A stretch of DNA of 64,000 nt from Myroides sp. N17-2 (GCF_002286775.1 NZ_NSGJ01000013.1:47396-111395), one strand, 5' to 3'; positions 52,372-61,562 are shown, numbered from the stretch's first letter. Translations and numbers: made by a program. The notes: generated by a model not told the origin, from the sequence alone.

Positions 52372-53121
52372 TTACATTTTTTTACGGATGGTTGTTGCAC
52401 CTGCTTGTGCCTTTGGAAATACCGTAATATCAGCCACTTGCATATGCTCGGGCGAGTTGATTATATACGCAATAGCGCTTGCTATATCTTCAGCTACTAA
52501 TGGTGTATATCCTTTATATACATTAGAAGCTTTATCACTGTCTCCTTTAAAGCGAATTAGCGAAAAATCTGTCTCCACTGCACCGGGTGCTACGTTAGTT
52601 ACTTTTATCCCCTCAGATAGCAGATCATATCTAAGGCCTTTAGAGAATGCCTCTACAGCTGCCTTAGATGCACAGTAGATTGTTCCGTTTTGATAAGCTT
52701 CTTTTCCTGCGATAGATGATAAGTTCACTATATGCCCACTGTCTTTACCCATCATAAGGGGCAGTACAGCTTTAGTCACATAAATTATCCCCATAACATT
52801 GATGTTTATCATTGCTTCTAGATCATCCATATTAGCCTCTTGAAATGTAGCTAACCCATGTGCATTACCAGCATTGTTTACTAATACATCTACTGATTGC
52901 CAAGAAATGGGTAAGCTAGCTATCGCATCGAATGTCCCTTTCTTATCACTAACATCAAATGTAAGTGTTATTACTTCCGTTATTTTAGAAAGTTCTACTT
53001 CGATAGCAGCTAGATTTGCAGTATTTCTACCACATAAGATTAATCTGTGATTAGGTGCTAATGCCTGTGCAGTAGCTTTACCGATCCCTGAAGTGGCACC
53101 AGTGATTAAGGCTGTTTTCAT
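52372..53121 (-). CDS. Short-chain dehydrogenase/reductase (classical SDR)
   Basis: The 249-residue Rossmann-fold oxidoreductase has TGATSGIGKA for NAD(P) binding (residues 7-16), NNAGNAHG, LSSIAGKEA, and the catalytic YCASKAA. It is close to YdfG-type 3-hydroxy acid dehydrogenases, with CGRNTANLAAIE favouring NADP. The substrate is not decided. The frame is open 99 bases further upstream into the AsmA-like gene; homology starts at MKTALITG. It starts 20 bases after that gene's stop. Confidence 0.9.
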   Translation of the reverse strand: MKTALITGATSGIGKATAQALAPNHRLILCGRNTANLAAIEVELSKITEVITLTFDVSDKKGTFDAIASLPISWQSVDVLVNNAGNAHGLATFQEANMDDLEAMININVMGIIYVTKAVLPLMMGKDSGHIVNLSSIAGKEAYQNGTIYCASKAAVEAFSKGLRYDLLSEGIKVTNVAPGAVETDFSLIRFKGDSDKASNVYKGYTPLVAEDIASAIAYIINSPEHMQVADITVFPKAQAGATTIRKKM

Positions 53122-53140
53122 ATTGTTTTGTGTGTGTTGT

Positions 53141-55480
53141 TTATAATACTGTCTGTTTAAGACCTTGCATAATACAAAGCCAAAGATAGTTGAAAAAAGA
53201 CTTCTCTTGAGCTCTCTCAACTGTTTTGATATTCACTGTTTTTACCTCGTCTTTTGTGCTTTTTCGGATTAATATATTCCCTACAGCAGAGAGGAACTTC
53301 TTCTTACTCTGTCCATCTTTTTTGTAAATAGTTACTCGTAGATCTTCATACTTCATACCATAGGTGCCTGTAGCTGAACGGTTATTTCCTGAGAAATTGA
53401 ACGTTACTAAGCTAATGCTACCTTGAGTGGATGCCTTGACATATGGCTGTAAGAAAGGTTGCATAGAGTTCGCAGGGAAGTTTGTAATCTTACCTTGTAT
53501 ATTAAACTGATCGCTCTTATTCAGTACATTGAATGTCCAGTCTACTCGTAGTGGCGCTGCATTCATAAATTTCGCATTAACGGCAATGGAAGTAGTAGGA
53601 ACTTTAGTCTGTCCGTATCCACTGTATACATTTTTTATAGTAGCATTAAAGTTGTGAAACATAATCTTACCAGGTGCGACAGCATTCTTATCTGTCTCTT
53701 CATAGATCAATTTAGAGTTTTTAATCGCTACAGTATTTACCTGTAGACCAAACTTTATATCGCGAAGTTTTTTGCTAAACATAGGTTTGGTACTCATATT
53801 AAACGTAGGCGCTTTATCTCTAAAGATATTTGCGTCTAGTTGATTGATGTTTACTAATTCTGTTTTAAACATTAGTACCCCTGCTTTATCGAAGTTCCAC
53901 GAGTAGTCTTTTAGCGTGATTTCCTTTGCATTTAATGTAAAGATATCGTCCGCATATCTAAACATACTCACTGTCTTTTTGCGTGTGTGCTTAGGCTTCA
54001 TCACGAAGTTAGACAATTTAAGGTCTTTATTATCTATCAGAAGATTACTCGCTGTGATATCATAGTATTTATGTGTATCATATTTTATCGCGCCAGTAGA
54101 GAACTTTGTCTTGCCATAAGCAAAGGGAATTTTCTGTGAAGATGTTATGTTAGTAATCCCTATATCTAATATCACAGAATTTACATCACTAATGTTTAGA
54201 CTAGGTGTTTTTTTATCTCTTTCTTGTAGTGCAAATGAACCTTTATTCACCACTAATGAATCTAAAGTGATATGATCCATCAGTAATTTCTTTATTTGCT
54301 TAGGCTTCTTCTGAATGTGGTTAGGCATAAAGGTGATGATAGGAGACTCTATCAGTATCTTAGATACACTTAGTTTTTCATCTACTTTGTTAGTCACCTT
54401 ACTGATATGGATATTCATCTTTTCCGTTTTCCAAGTATCTAATGCATCTAGCGAAAGTTTATTAATCTTAATGTCTCCTATATGCAAATCAAAAGGGACT
54501 AATGTAGGAATGGTGTCTTGTATTACTACAGCAGCAATAGTTTTGTTCTTTTTGCCTTTTTTCTTGTTTTTAGCAGGTTGTTGTTCTGCTACGATAATGT
54601 CTTCTTTATGCTTGTTATTCTTTATTTGTATAGCAGTAGAGTCTGTTTCTATAGAAGCTATCTGTAAGAAGAAGTCTTTCTCATTCTTATATCCCCAGTC
54701 AGTTCCCTTTAGTTTTAGACGTGGGATCTCTACAGTTAGTAGATTCTTCTCTAGCCCAGGAGTAGTTAGTGTTTTATTAAATGGTTTAACAGACAGTTGA
54801 CTTACTTCTAATTCGGTAGGAGCGATAGTTATTTTTCCTAATGTTAGCTTATGCCAATCATTTAACTTGTTATATATCGAGTCACAACTCAATGAATAGG
54901 TCTCATACCCAAAAGGTATTGCTTTCTCTTTTACTTCTTGATCGAAGTGTACTCCCTTTATTGTTGCATTAAAGTTATAAACTTCGTTTAGACGTATGTG
55001 ACTAGCTCTGTTTTTAATAAGTATATGTGCTTTCTCTACTATGATAGAAGATATATCCACATTATTAGTGATGTCTACTTTGGGTTGATTGTCTATAATG
55101 CTATCCCCTTGTATAACTGTGATATTAGGTGATACAAACTTTATCTTATTCGCGCGAAGATTTTTTGTTTTTAATAGCTCTCTCATGGCTACTCCTTGTA
55201 TGATTATCTCATCGAGAGAACCCTTGATATAAGTAGTGTTCTTATGTGATATTGTATCTTTAGGAGTGATTGTGATTCCTGAGATGCTTAGTCTTCTTAA
55301 AGCAGGAGAATACTCTATATCTTCATAAGTGAAGTTATAAGGCGTAGTGTTCTTGTCCGCGATTAACTCAGGAAGTTGTGTGTATATAAAACGATTTAGC
55401 GCATACTTACCTCCTTGATAAAGACCAAAAATGATCAGTATAGTTAGCAAGAGTCTTTTTATTCGTTTAGATATTTTCAT
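53141..55480 (-). CDS. AsmA-like envelope protein
   Basis: The 779-residue protein has an N-terminal membrane anchor (LLLTILIIFGLYQGGKYALN) and a long beta-rich periplasmic part. The start region (YTQLPELIADKNTTPYNFTY) and overall plan fit AsmA-like or DUF748-type proteins, proposed to help move lipids between membranes. A lysine-rich insert (NKKKGKKNKT) lies near residue 310. No shorter motif can be trusted. The SDR gene follows 20 bases later on the same strand. Confidence 0.7.
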   Translation of the reverse strand: MKISKRIKRLLLTILIIFGLYQGGKYALNRFIYTQLPELIADKNTTPYNFTYEDIEYSPALRRLSISGITITPKDTISHKNTTYIKGSLDEIIIQGVAMRELLKTKNLRANKIKFVSPNITVIQGDSIIDNQPKVDITNNVDISSIIVEKAHILIKNRASHIRLNEVYNFNATIKGVHFDQEVKEKAIPFGYETYSLSCDSIYNKLNDWHKLTLGKITIAPTELEVSQLSVKPFNKTLTTPGLEKNLLTVEIPRLKLKGTDWGYKNEKDFFLQIASIETDSTAIQIKNNKHKEDIIVAEQQPAKNKKKGKKNKTIAAVVIQDTIPTLVPFDLHIGDIKINKLSLDALDTWKTEKMNIHISKVTNKVDEKLSVSKILIESPIITFMPNHIQKKPKQIKKLLMDHITLDSLVVNKGSFALQERDKKTPSLNISDVNSVILDIGITNITSSQKIPFAYGKTKFSTGAIKYDTHKYYDITASNLLIDNKDLKLSNFVMKPKHTRKKTVSMFRYADDIFTLNAKEITLKDYSWNFDKAGVLMFKTELVNINQLDANIFRDKAPTFNMSTKPMFSKKLRDIKFGLQVNTVAIKNSKLIYEETDKNAVAPGKIMFHNFNATIKNVYSGYGQTKVPTTSIAVNAKFMNAAPLRVDWTFNVLNKSDQFNIQGKITNFPANSMQPFLQPYVKASTQGSISLVTFNFSGNNRSATGTYGMKYEDLRVTIYKKDGQSKKKFLSAVGNILIRKSTKDEVKTVNIKTVERAQEKSFFNYLWLCIMQGLKQTVL

Positions 55481-55547
55481 TATAAAAAAAGATAAATTAA
55501 TACTGAAATATACTAATTTATCTTCTTTCTGTCTTGTAATAGTTGTA

Positions 55548-56120
55548 TTATTTTATAACTAACTGATGGTTTGTTAATAATCCTGCTAGCCCTTGACTAG
55601 AGAATATTGCCTTCTTAAGTTTAGTAGATGATGGATCTATCTCATAATTATAACTAGTGTAGAAGTCTGCTTTCTCAGCGTTAGCCTTTGTGAATACAGC
55701 CCTATGCAAGTTACAGTTGTCAAATAAAGCCATCGTTAGATCTGCTTCCATAAAGTCTACGCTAATCATACTACAGTTAGAGAATAATTGCTTCTTTAGC
55801 TTTAATCCATAGAATTGTGCGAATTCAAGATTACAATCAGTAAATGTAAACTCAAAAATCACTTGATCTATCATAGCAAAATTCACACGTGTAAAGTTGC
55901 ACGCTGTAAAGTTGACATTGCGAAGACCAACATAGTTTACTTCTGCATCTCTAAAGTTACAATTGATAAAATCACAATCAATAAATATAGTGGCTAAGAA
56001 TGAACACGCACTCAAGTCACAATTCTCAAACTTACAGTTCTCAAATTCTCTAAAGGAAATGTCATTGAAACCAAATGTAGTATTGCTATATTTTTGGTCG
56101 TAGATAAATTCGGGTGTCAT
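55548..56120 (-). CDS. Pentapeptide-repeat protein
   Basis: The 190-residue protein consists almost wholly of pentapeptide repeats of the A(D/N)LXX type with Phe or Cys in the central positions: FENCKFENCDLSACSFLATI, NCNFRDAEVNYVGLRNVNFT, and so on. It should form a right-handed beta-helix. The C-terminal tail (SSQGLAGLLTNHQLVIK) resembles that of Qnr-like proteins. Gyrase protection is possible but not established; many such proteins have no resistance role. Confidence 0.85.
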   Translation of the reverse strand: MTPEFIYDQKYSNTTFGFNDISFREFENCKFENCDLSACSFLATIFIDCDFINCNFRDAEVNYVGLRNVNFTACNFTRVNFAMIDQVIFEFTFTDCNLEFAQFYGLKLKKQLFSNCSMISVDFMEADLTMALFDNCNLHRAVFTKANAEKADFYTSYNYEIDPSSTKLKKAIFSSQGLAGLLTNHQLVIK

Positions 56121-56208
56121 ATAGTAGGGGATTAATGTTCTGATATAATATTTGATGTATTAGCTAATTGCTATTTAAATATCGTATCAGAGGTATAATG
56201 TATAAATA

Positions 56209-57351
56209 TTATTCTATGATATGTGGGACAAATCTACTTTTATCTGTCGTAATTCTATTATCACTCTCTCTAAAGGTGATACCACAAGATTCTTGTCCGA
56301 TAATCCAACTACCAATGATAGAATATCCTGTAGTCTCTTTATGTAGATTAGCTAGTGCTTGACAGATATATCCTTCGTCACCATAATCACCAGGAGTGGC
56401 CTCTACGATAGCACCGTTCTGATACATCGTCACATTAGCTCCTTCTCTTGATAAGAGCGGTTTCTTTACATAATCACGCATACTATGAGGAGAATCGAAG
56501 TACGTCTCTAATAGTAAAGGATGGTTAGGATATAACTTCCATAAGATAGCCATAATCGCTTTATTAGATAAGATCATCTTCCATGATGGTTCAATCCAGT
56601 TCGCCTGAGCCACATCATTTGGAATATGAAGTGCAAAAGGTTCATAGATTAGCCACTCCCATGGATATAATTTGAATATATCAGTGATGGTTTCTTCTTC
56701 TAAGTCAGTGAATGATTCTCCATTCCAACCAATGTCATCTATGAATATCAACTTCGTGTTAATACCTGCCTGTATAGCTGTATCTCTTAGGTACTCTATG
56801 TTAGTCAAATCTTCTAGGGTCTCACGCATACAACTAAAGTGTAGTGTATCTCCTTTAAGATATGGCTTAAGTGCAGCCCATGAGGCGATCAGTTGATCGT
56901 GTACAGAGTTAAATTGGTCTTTTCGCTCACTAAAATAGTGTTGCATCCATTGCCACTGTACGACTCCTGTCTCGTATAAAGAAGTAGGAGTATCAGCATT
57001 AAACTCTAATACCTTTAATTGTTGCTTTACATCGTCATAAACGAAGTCAAATCGCCCATAAATACTTGGAACATCGTTTTCCCAAGATTGAGTAATGTGC
57101 TCGTGAAAGAATAAAGGTATTTGGAATTGATCATATAGTTTATTAGTGATGACATGATCTACAGCCTCTAGGCACATCTGCCATAGTTCTGTAGTCGCAT
57201 TATATACTTTATCAGCGAATGGTGCATCTATACTATAATAGTAATGTTCAACCCAATAAGGAATATTATTCTCATCAGTGTGAAATCCAAACCCGTTATC
57301 CTCTAATCTCTTTTGCCAATTCGCATCGGCAGTTAGGTATTTTACTCTCAT
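56209..57351 (-). CDS. Glutathionylspermidine synthase-like ATP-grasp protein (YgiC-type)
   Basis: The 380-residue protein matches the C-terminal synthetase domain of glutathionylspermidine synthase and the stand-alone YgiC/YjfC group. It has YGRFDFVYDDVKQQLKVLEF, FNADTPTSLYETGVVQW, and the C-terminal PLLSREGANVTM and SIIGSWIIGQESCGITFRES. It lacks the amidase half. YgiC-type proteins are thought to ligate peptides; the substrate here is unknown. It starts 3 bases after a YgiB-like lipoprotein gene, as in Enterobacteria. Confidence 0.9.
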   Translation of the reverse strand: MRVKYLTADANWQKRLEDNGFGFHTDENNIPYWVEHYYYSIDAPFADKVYNATTELWQMCLEAVDHVITNKLYDQFQIPLFFHEHITQSWENDVPSIYGRFDFVYDDVKQQLKVLEFNADTPTSLYETGVVQWQWMQHYFSERKDQFNSVHDQLIASWAALKPYLKGDTLHFSCMRETLEDLTNIEYLRDTAIQAGINTKLIFIDDIGWNGESFTDLEEETITDIFKLYPWEWLIYEPFALHIPNDVAQANWIEPSWKMILSNKAIMAILWKLYPNHPLLLETYFDSPHSMRDYVKKPLLSREGANVTMYQNGAIVEATPGDYGDEGYICQALANLHKETTGYSIIGSWIIGQESCGITFRESDNRITTDKSRFVPHIIE

Positions 57352-57354
57352 CGT

Positions 57355-57741
57355 TTATGAACTTGCGCTACTTGATTTAGCTGTTGATCCGAAACCACCT
57401 CTAGAAGACGTATGTTTCTTGACAGCATTAGATTTGGCTGTATTTGTTCCTACATTAGCTTGGTGAGATAATCCTTGACTAGCATATCCCATACCACCAC
57501 CCATCATAGGTCTAAAAGCCATATACCACAGTAGAGCACTTCCCATACCACCACCGCTATGACTGCGCTGTTGGTTATATTGTTGTGTCACATCTGTATA
57601 CGGAGCTGAGCTATCTGCTCGCATATATACTTTCTGCTCTTGTTCTTTTTTTTGTTCTTCTTGATCAGGAGTCTTAGAGCACGAAGCTAATGCTGCTGTG
57701 ATAAGTACTAGACTCACTGCTTTACTACTTTTTCTGTTCAT
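57355..57741 (-). CDS. YgiB-like lipoprotein with Gly/Ser-rich tail
   Basis: The 128-residue protein has a lipoprotein signal ending LASCSKTP, a charged linker, then GGGMGSALLWYMAFRPMMGGG and a Ser/Gly-rich end. Position and composition resemble YgiB (DUF1190), the usual partner of YgiC. The ATG of the YgiC-like gene lies 3 bases after its stop. The YgiB role is not known. Confidence 0.7.
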   Translation of the reverse strand: MNRKSSKAVSLVLITAALASCSKTPDQEEQKKEQEQKVYMRADSSAPYTDVTQQYNQQRSHSGGGMGSALLWYMAFRPMMGGGMGYASQGLSHQANVGTNTAKSNAVKKHTSSRGGFGSTAKSSSASS

Positions 57742-57747
57742 AATATA

Positions 57748-58038
57748 TTATTCTACAGTTACATAAATTGGCACTTTTACTAAAGAGGTAGTTGCGTTAT
57801 CACCCCAAGCTTTTACATCTTTGGCAGTCTTTAGTGTGTCTGTTTTTTGCGTTATAAGTTGTCCGTTAGCCCAAATCTTCTGACTAGTGATATGTAATAT
57901 GCTATCGCCAACTACCACAGACTTAAGTGTAACCTCTCGTGCTGATTGTTTATCGATAGTTTCTAAATCTGTTTTTTTAGACTCACCTCCACATGATACT
58001 AATGTGATTGCTGTAAGAATAGATAATATGTATTTCAT
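57748..58038 (-). CDS. Small hypothetical lipoprotein
   Basis: The 96-residue product begins MKYILSILTAITLVSCGGES, a lipobox with Cys16. The rest is polar. It is the first gene of a three-gene unit with the YgiB-like and YgiC-like genes (6 bases from the former), so it may act in the same envelope process. TAAAGATA near 58064 is close to a minus-strand -7 box. No family is recognised. Confidence 0.65.
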   Translation of the reverse strand: MKYILSILTAITLVSCGGESKKTDLETIDKQSAREVTLKSVVVGDSILHITSQKIWANGQLITQKTDTLKTAKDVKAWGDNATTSLVKVPIYVTVE

Positions 58039-58253
58039 AACAATTGTTTAATTCAACTTGGGATAAAGATAATGAAGTTTAAGTTAATCTCATTTACTCT
58101 ATTTAGCATTGTCTTCCGAAAAGATAGTTAAGCACATTCAATGCTTAAGTGCGTTTATCTATATGCTATAATATTGCAATTAAAAAATAATTCTGTATCA
58201 AAAGGAGAATAGCAGATGAATAAGAGGAGCATTGTTGGGCAAAAGGTTGTTTT

Positions 58254-58292
58254 AGCCTGTTATTGTCCTACTATTGTCCAAGTATTGTCCTA
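58254..58292. repeat. Three to four 11-bp repeats (TATTGTCC core)
   Basis: TTGTCC recurs with GTCC at 58265, 58276 and 58287, exactly 11 bases apart; a weak fourth unit (TAGCCTG) precedes them. The spacing and the GTCC core match the four-unit array at 20104-20147, 38 kb away, while the flanking letters differ. Confidence 0.8.
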
Positions 58293-58757
58293 GGATGAAG
58301 CACTAAGGCTTGAATTCATTGAGGTAAAAGGGTGTTTGAAGAATACAGTATAATTTTGGTTTTATGTGTAATGTTTTGATTTTTAGTAAATTGATTTAAT
58401 TTGAGCTAAAAAATAATAATAAAAAAAGTACTTTATAAAGTAATTATATGGCTTATAGGGCACATTTGGAAGAAAAATGCAACTTATAGAAGAGGTAAAT
58501 TCAGTTTTGTACTTAATATAGAGTTCGAAATAAAAAAAAGTTTTTAAAATTTATAAGATGATTACTGTAAAAAACGTGCGTGGTTTATCAAATTTGGTGT
58601 GTCTAACGTATTTGAAATTATTGGTTAAAATCAGTGTACTATATCAATATGTTAAGGGAGATGTTTTTCTACATCATGTTGATTATAGCTTTTTTGTAGT
58701 GATGTGTATTATCTATCTTGAGAAATAGTGCCTTAGCTATATGTAAAGGAAATATGT

Positions 58758-58765
58758 TATTTTTG
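58758..58765 (+). promoter_or_regulatory. -7 box for the AraC-family regulator
   Basis: TATTTTTG lies 23 bases before the ATG at 58789. Confidence 0.5.
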
Positions 58766-58788
58766 TTTATCTAAAACTTATAGGGTAC

Positions 58789-59664
58789 ATGGAAGATATT
58801 ACTATTTTACAAATGCGTGATTTGATTGATGATGTGAAGGGGGCAGACTTTTATGCTAACACTATTCCACAGCATTTAATCACTAATCATAATCACATAG
58901 AGAAGCCACATAGACATGACTTTTATGTATGTATGATTTTTACGCAGGGGAGTGGCACCCATGAGATTGATTTTCACAGTTATGAAGTATGTCCTGGTGC
59001 TGTGTTTATGTTGGCTCCTGGTCAGACACATAGCTGGGTATTATCAGATGATATTGATGGTTATATATTCTTTCATACGCAAGAGTTCTTTGATTTATTC
59101 TTTGTAAGAGAAACTATCAGAGAGTATCCTGTGTTCCGTTCTACTTATTATCCTAATGGATTAACGGTGGATGGTATGGATAAGGAAATGCTAGAAAGTC
59201 TGTTTATGCGTATAGTAAATGAAGTATCACATAACAAATGGAAGAAGAATATCGTTTTAGTGAACTTGGCAGCTTTATTATATATTGAGTTTAATAGGTT
59301 ATTATTAGCAGGAGAGGCTTTCGTGGGGGTATCGAATCTACAGTATAATAATCATCTTCAGCATTTCGAAGATTTGTTAGAGAAGAACTTTCATAAGGAA
59401 AAGTCTGCAGCAGTGTATGCTGAGTGGATGAATATGACGCAGAAGCATCTGAATCGCGTATGCAAAACATTAGTGGATAAGACTACTACAGATATTATCT
59501 TAGATAGGGTGGTGTTAGAGGCTAAGCGTATGCTGATCTATACAGGCAAAAGCTTTAGTGAGATAGCAAGTATGTTAGGATATGATGATTACTCATACTT
59601 CTCAAAAGTATTTAAAAAGAAAGCAGGTTATACCCCTAAAGAGTTTCTGAAGAAGTATAATTAG
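58789..59664 (+). CDS. AraC-family transcriptional regulator
   Basis: The 291-residue protein has an N-terminal cupin for effector binding (HIEKPHRHDFYVCMIFTQGS, then VFMLAPGQTHSWVL) and a C-terminal double HTH (about 190-291) with FSEIASMLGYDDYSYFSKVF and KKAGYTPKEFLKK. It would activate or repress genes in response to a small molecule. The closest cis-element is the 11-bp array upstream. No metabolic gene is adjacent, so its targets are unknown. Confidence 0.9.
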   Translation: MEDITILQMRDLIDDVKGADFYANTIPQHLITNHNHIEKPHRHDFYVCMIFTQGSGTHEIDFHSYEVCPGAVFMLAPGQTHSWVLSDDIDGYIFFHTQEFFDLFFVRETIREYPVFRSTYYPNGLTVDGMDKEMLESLFMRIVNEVSHNKWKKNIVLVNLAALLYIEFNRLLLAGEAFVGVSNLQYNNHLQHFEDLLEKNFHKEKSAAVYAEWMNMTQKHLNRVCKTLVDKTTTDIILDRVVLEAKRMLIYTGKSFSEIASMLGYDDYSYFSKVFKKKAGYTPKEFLKKYN

Positions 59665-59674
59665 ATGTATAAAT

Positions 59675-59711
59675 AAAAAGCTCCTTAATGTAATATTAAG
59701 GAGCTTTTTTT
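59675..59711 (+). terminator. Rho-independent terminator
   Basis: AAAAAGCTCCTTAAT (59675-59689) pairs with ATTAAGGAGCTTTTT (59695-59709), then T. It closes the AraC gene just before the convergent tRNA. Confidence 0.92.
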
Positions 59712-59718
59712 GCGCTTG

Positions 59719-59789
59719 CACGGGTGGAGGGATTCGAACCCCCATCAACGGTTTTGGAGACCGCTATTCTACCCTTGAACTACACCCGT
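59719..59789 (-). tRNA. tRNA-Trp (anticodon CCA)
   Basis: The minus strand folds as a 71-base tRNA. The 7-bp acceptor stem pairs ACGGGTG with CACCCGT, discriminator G, D-arm, anticodon stem GCGGT/ACCGT with loop CTCCAAA (anticodon CCA), a 4-base variable region, and a T-arm GGGGG-TTCGAAT-CCCTC. No CCA end is encoded. The 5' end is at 59789. A tRNA-Trp with a G discriminator is standard for bacteria. Confidence 0.93.
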
Positions 59790-59840
59790 TTCTCTGTTAG
59801 GTGGCGCAAATATAATAACTTTTTATTTAATAATCCTAGA

Positions 59841-60215
59841 CTATTCCTCATCTTTTTCATAAAACATATTTAACCACATGATTCGAGATAATCGATAGTT
59901 AAATGTCCACAAGATGAAAATTACGAACACAATTCCGATGAATGCGTGTAACATAGTGATATTCAAATCGAATAGGTAATTCAATATTAAACGAAGTACC
60001 ATCACTGTTATCATTTCTGCTACAGTTAGTGCATAACTCATATACATCGCTCCAAAATAAAATCCTGTTTCTCTATGGAAGTTGTATCCACAAATATTAC
60101 ATTCTTTCGTCATTTTAGGCATTCTAAAAGTAATCGGATTCCCTTTGTCATAGAATATATGCTCTTTACCACAGTTAGGGCATTTTCCACTAATTACATT
60201 GCTGATATAAGACAT
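59841..60215 (-). CDS. DUF983 family membrane protein
   Basis: The 124-residue protein has two zinc-ribbon-like CxxC pairs at the N-terminus (CPNCGKEHIF, ECNICGYNFHRETGFYFGAM) and two membrane helices after them, the pattern of DUF983. Its function is unknown. It lies 51 bases beyond tRNA-Trp on the same strand. Confidence 0.88.
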   Translation of the reverse strand: MSYISNVISGKCPNCGKEHIFYDKGNPITFRMPKMTKECNICGYNFHRETGFYFGAMYMSYALTVAEMITVMVLRLILNYLFDLNITMLHAFIGIVFVIFILWTFNYRLSRIMWLNMFYEKDEE

Positions 60216-60496
60216 AATTTATTTTTTATGCAAAGTAAACTAAAAAATATGAATGATGTACGTTCAATACACTTGTATTTTGGTTCTATTCGGACATTTT
60301 GAACGTAATAGTACTAGAAGTTGTTTGAATTATACTACTAGGGAATAGCAATTAATTATGAAGAGAATATGAGGATACCAAAACCTAGTATCTTTTCGAT
60401 GATTAGAGGCAAGTAGAGTGTTATTCTCTTATGTTTTCTATAGGATAAATAAGCATAGGGATTGGCTCTTTACTACCATTAGCTTCGATTAAAGAC

Positions 60497-60523
60497 AAAA
60501 AAAAGGAGATTAATAATCTCCTT
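60497..60523 (-). terminator. Rho-independent terminator overlapping the end of the coding sequence
   Basis: AAGGAGATT (60503-60511) pairs with AATCTCCTT (60515-60523) around a 3-base loop, with T on the minus strand from complement of 60497-60504. The stem includes the last codons and the stop codon at 60510. Confidence 0.85.
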
Positions 60524-61226
60524 CTGGTGTGTTTTCTTCAGTTTCTGCTGGATACTCTTCTTTTATATCTAAGTATTCTAATGGATTAGCTTTAGGTTGT
60601 TTGTCAAAAGCGTCATCATATTCCTTAGTTAATAATGCTATTTCTTCAAGAGTTAAGACTTTGTTTTCTCCTTCTTCTTCAACAGGCATATTATATTTTT
60701 TATGTATCTGTGCTCTATCAGATTCATATTGTTTCTTAGCAACACCTCTTCTAGCGTAATAGATTTTACGATCTTTACTATATTTTCTGTAGATTTCTTT
60801 TAGTTCTGCAGCATGAGCTACTTCTAAAACTTTGATTTCTGATTTAAAATCTGTTTCTACTTCTTGGCTAGCAGCGATTTCTTTTTTGATTTTGTTCCAA
60901 CTCTCTAATTGATCCTCGTCTAAAGTTCTATCTATAAATAGAGTATATCCTGAGAATAAGTTGCGTTGGTGCATTCCTCTCTCTACATCTTCCATTTTAG
61001 TTTTAGAGTTAAGACTTTTAAGATCGCGTTTGATATATTCATTCTTGATAGAGAATGAACCTACCTGCTGAGCTGTTAATTTAAGCTCATCTTTATTAGA
61101 AAGGATGTTCTCAATATCTAAGAACTCAATCTTTTTAGGTGGCTCAGGCTGATTTTTAGCTTTGCGTTGACCATAAGAAGTACTAATTGACATTAGTATA
61201 ACAAACAAGAGTAATATCTTTTTCAT
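60510..61226 (-). CDS. Secreted helical protein of unknown function
   Basis: The 238-residue product has a signal peptide (MKKILLLFVILMSISTSYGQ). The mature protein is highly charged and mostly helical, with LDIENILSNKDELKLTAQQV and EVAHAAELKEIYRKYSKDRK. The LTAQQ-type segments faintly recall Spy/CpxP chaperones but the full motif is absent. The acidic tail is low-complexity. It is monocistronic, with a -7 box at 61273-61280. Confidence 0.65.
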   Translation of the reverse strand: MKKILLLFVILMSISTSYGQRKAKNQPEPPKKIEFLDIENILSNKDELKLTAQQVGSFSIKNEYIKRDLKSLNSKTKMEDVERGMHQRNLFSGYTLFIDRTLDEDQLESWNKIKKEIAASQEVETDFKSEIKVLEVAHAAELKEIYRKYSKDRKIYYARRGVAKKQYESDRAQIHKKYNMPVEEEGENKVLTLEEIALLTKEYDDAFDKQPKANPLEYLDIKEEYPAETEENTPEGDY

Positions 61227-61272
61227 TCCAATTTTTTTTTTGATTCTAAAAACAATTTATTTTTTCACACTG

Positions 61273-61280
61273 CAAATTTA
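61273..61280 (-). promoter_or_regulatory. -7 box for the secreted helical protein
   Basis: CAAATTTA reads TAAATTTG on the minus strand, 47 bases before the ATG at 61226. Confidence 0.4.
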
Positions 61281-61493
61281 AGATAAAAAATAGTAATTTA
61301 TTTTAAATTTTTTGTTTGCAGTACATTACTATTCCACAATTAGAATACTAATGTACGGTATTCTTTCATTTGTATAGCTTACTACCTAAGGTTTATAACG
61401 TATTGACAAAGGTAATATTGTATAAAGGTAATAGGATTTGTGTCTAATAATGATATTATTGAAAATTAATGACAGATTATTAATTGTAATTTT

Positions 61494-61501
61494 TATATTT
61501 G
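61494..61501 (+). promoter_or_regulatory. -7 box for the cytochrome b561-type gene
   Basis: TATATTTG lies 61 bases before the ATG at 61563. Confidence 0.4.
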
Positions 61502-61562
61502 AATATTGTAAGTTCGTAAAATTAACTATTTTAATATTTAATTTGTAATAAAAATAATAAAA

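Larger units (their letters stand above)
58039..58788. other. Long intergenic region with an 11-bp repeat array
   Basis: No credible protein gene is visible in 750 bases. A 25-codon frame at 58216 has a good GGAG but runs straight through the repeats. The gap contains a 7-bp inverted repeat at 58128-58148, the repeat array at 58254-58292, and the AraC gene's -7 box. Confidence 0.5.
61227..61562. other. Divergent intergenic region
   Basis: Two divergent -7 boxes (61273-61280 minus, 61494-61501 plus) are the only signals I can point to. The rest is very AT-rich without a gene. Confidence 0.5.

Noticed and set aside
54315..54800. Plus-strand frame of 161 codons inside the AsmA-like gene
   Set aside because: It is antisense to the long gene and has an unlikely run of Phe/Ser/Cys typical of reverse-strand reading.
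58216..58293. 25-codon frame with a good GGAG site in the second repeat gap
   Set aside because: The frame runs through the 11-bp repeats, has no membrane or peptide-like pattern, and the first array has no comparable frame.
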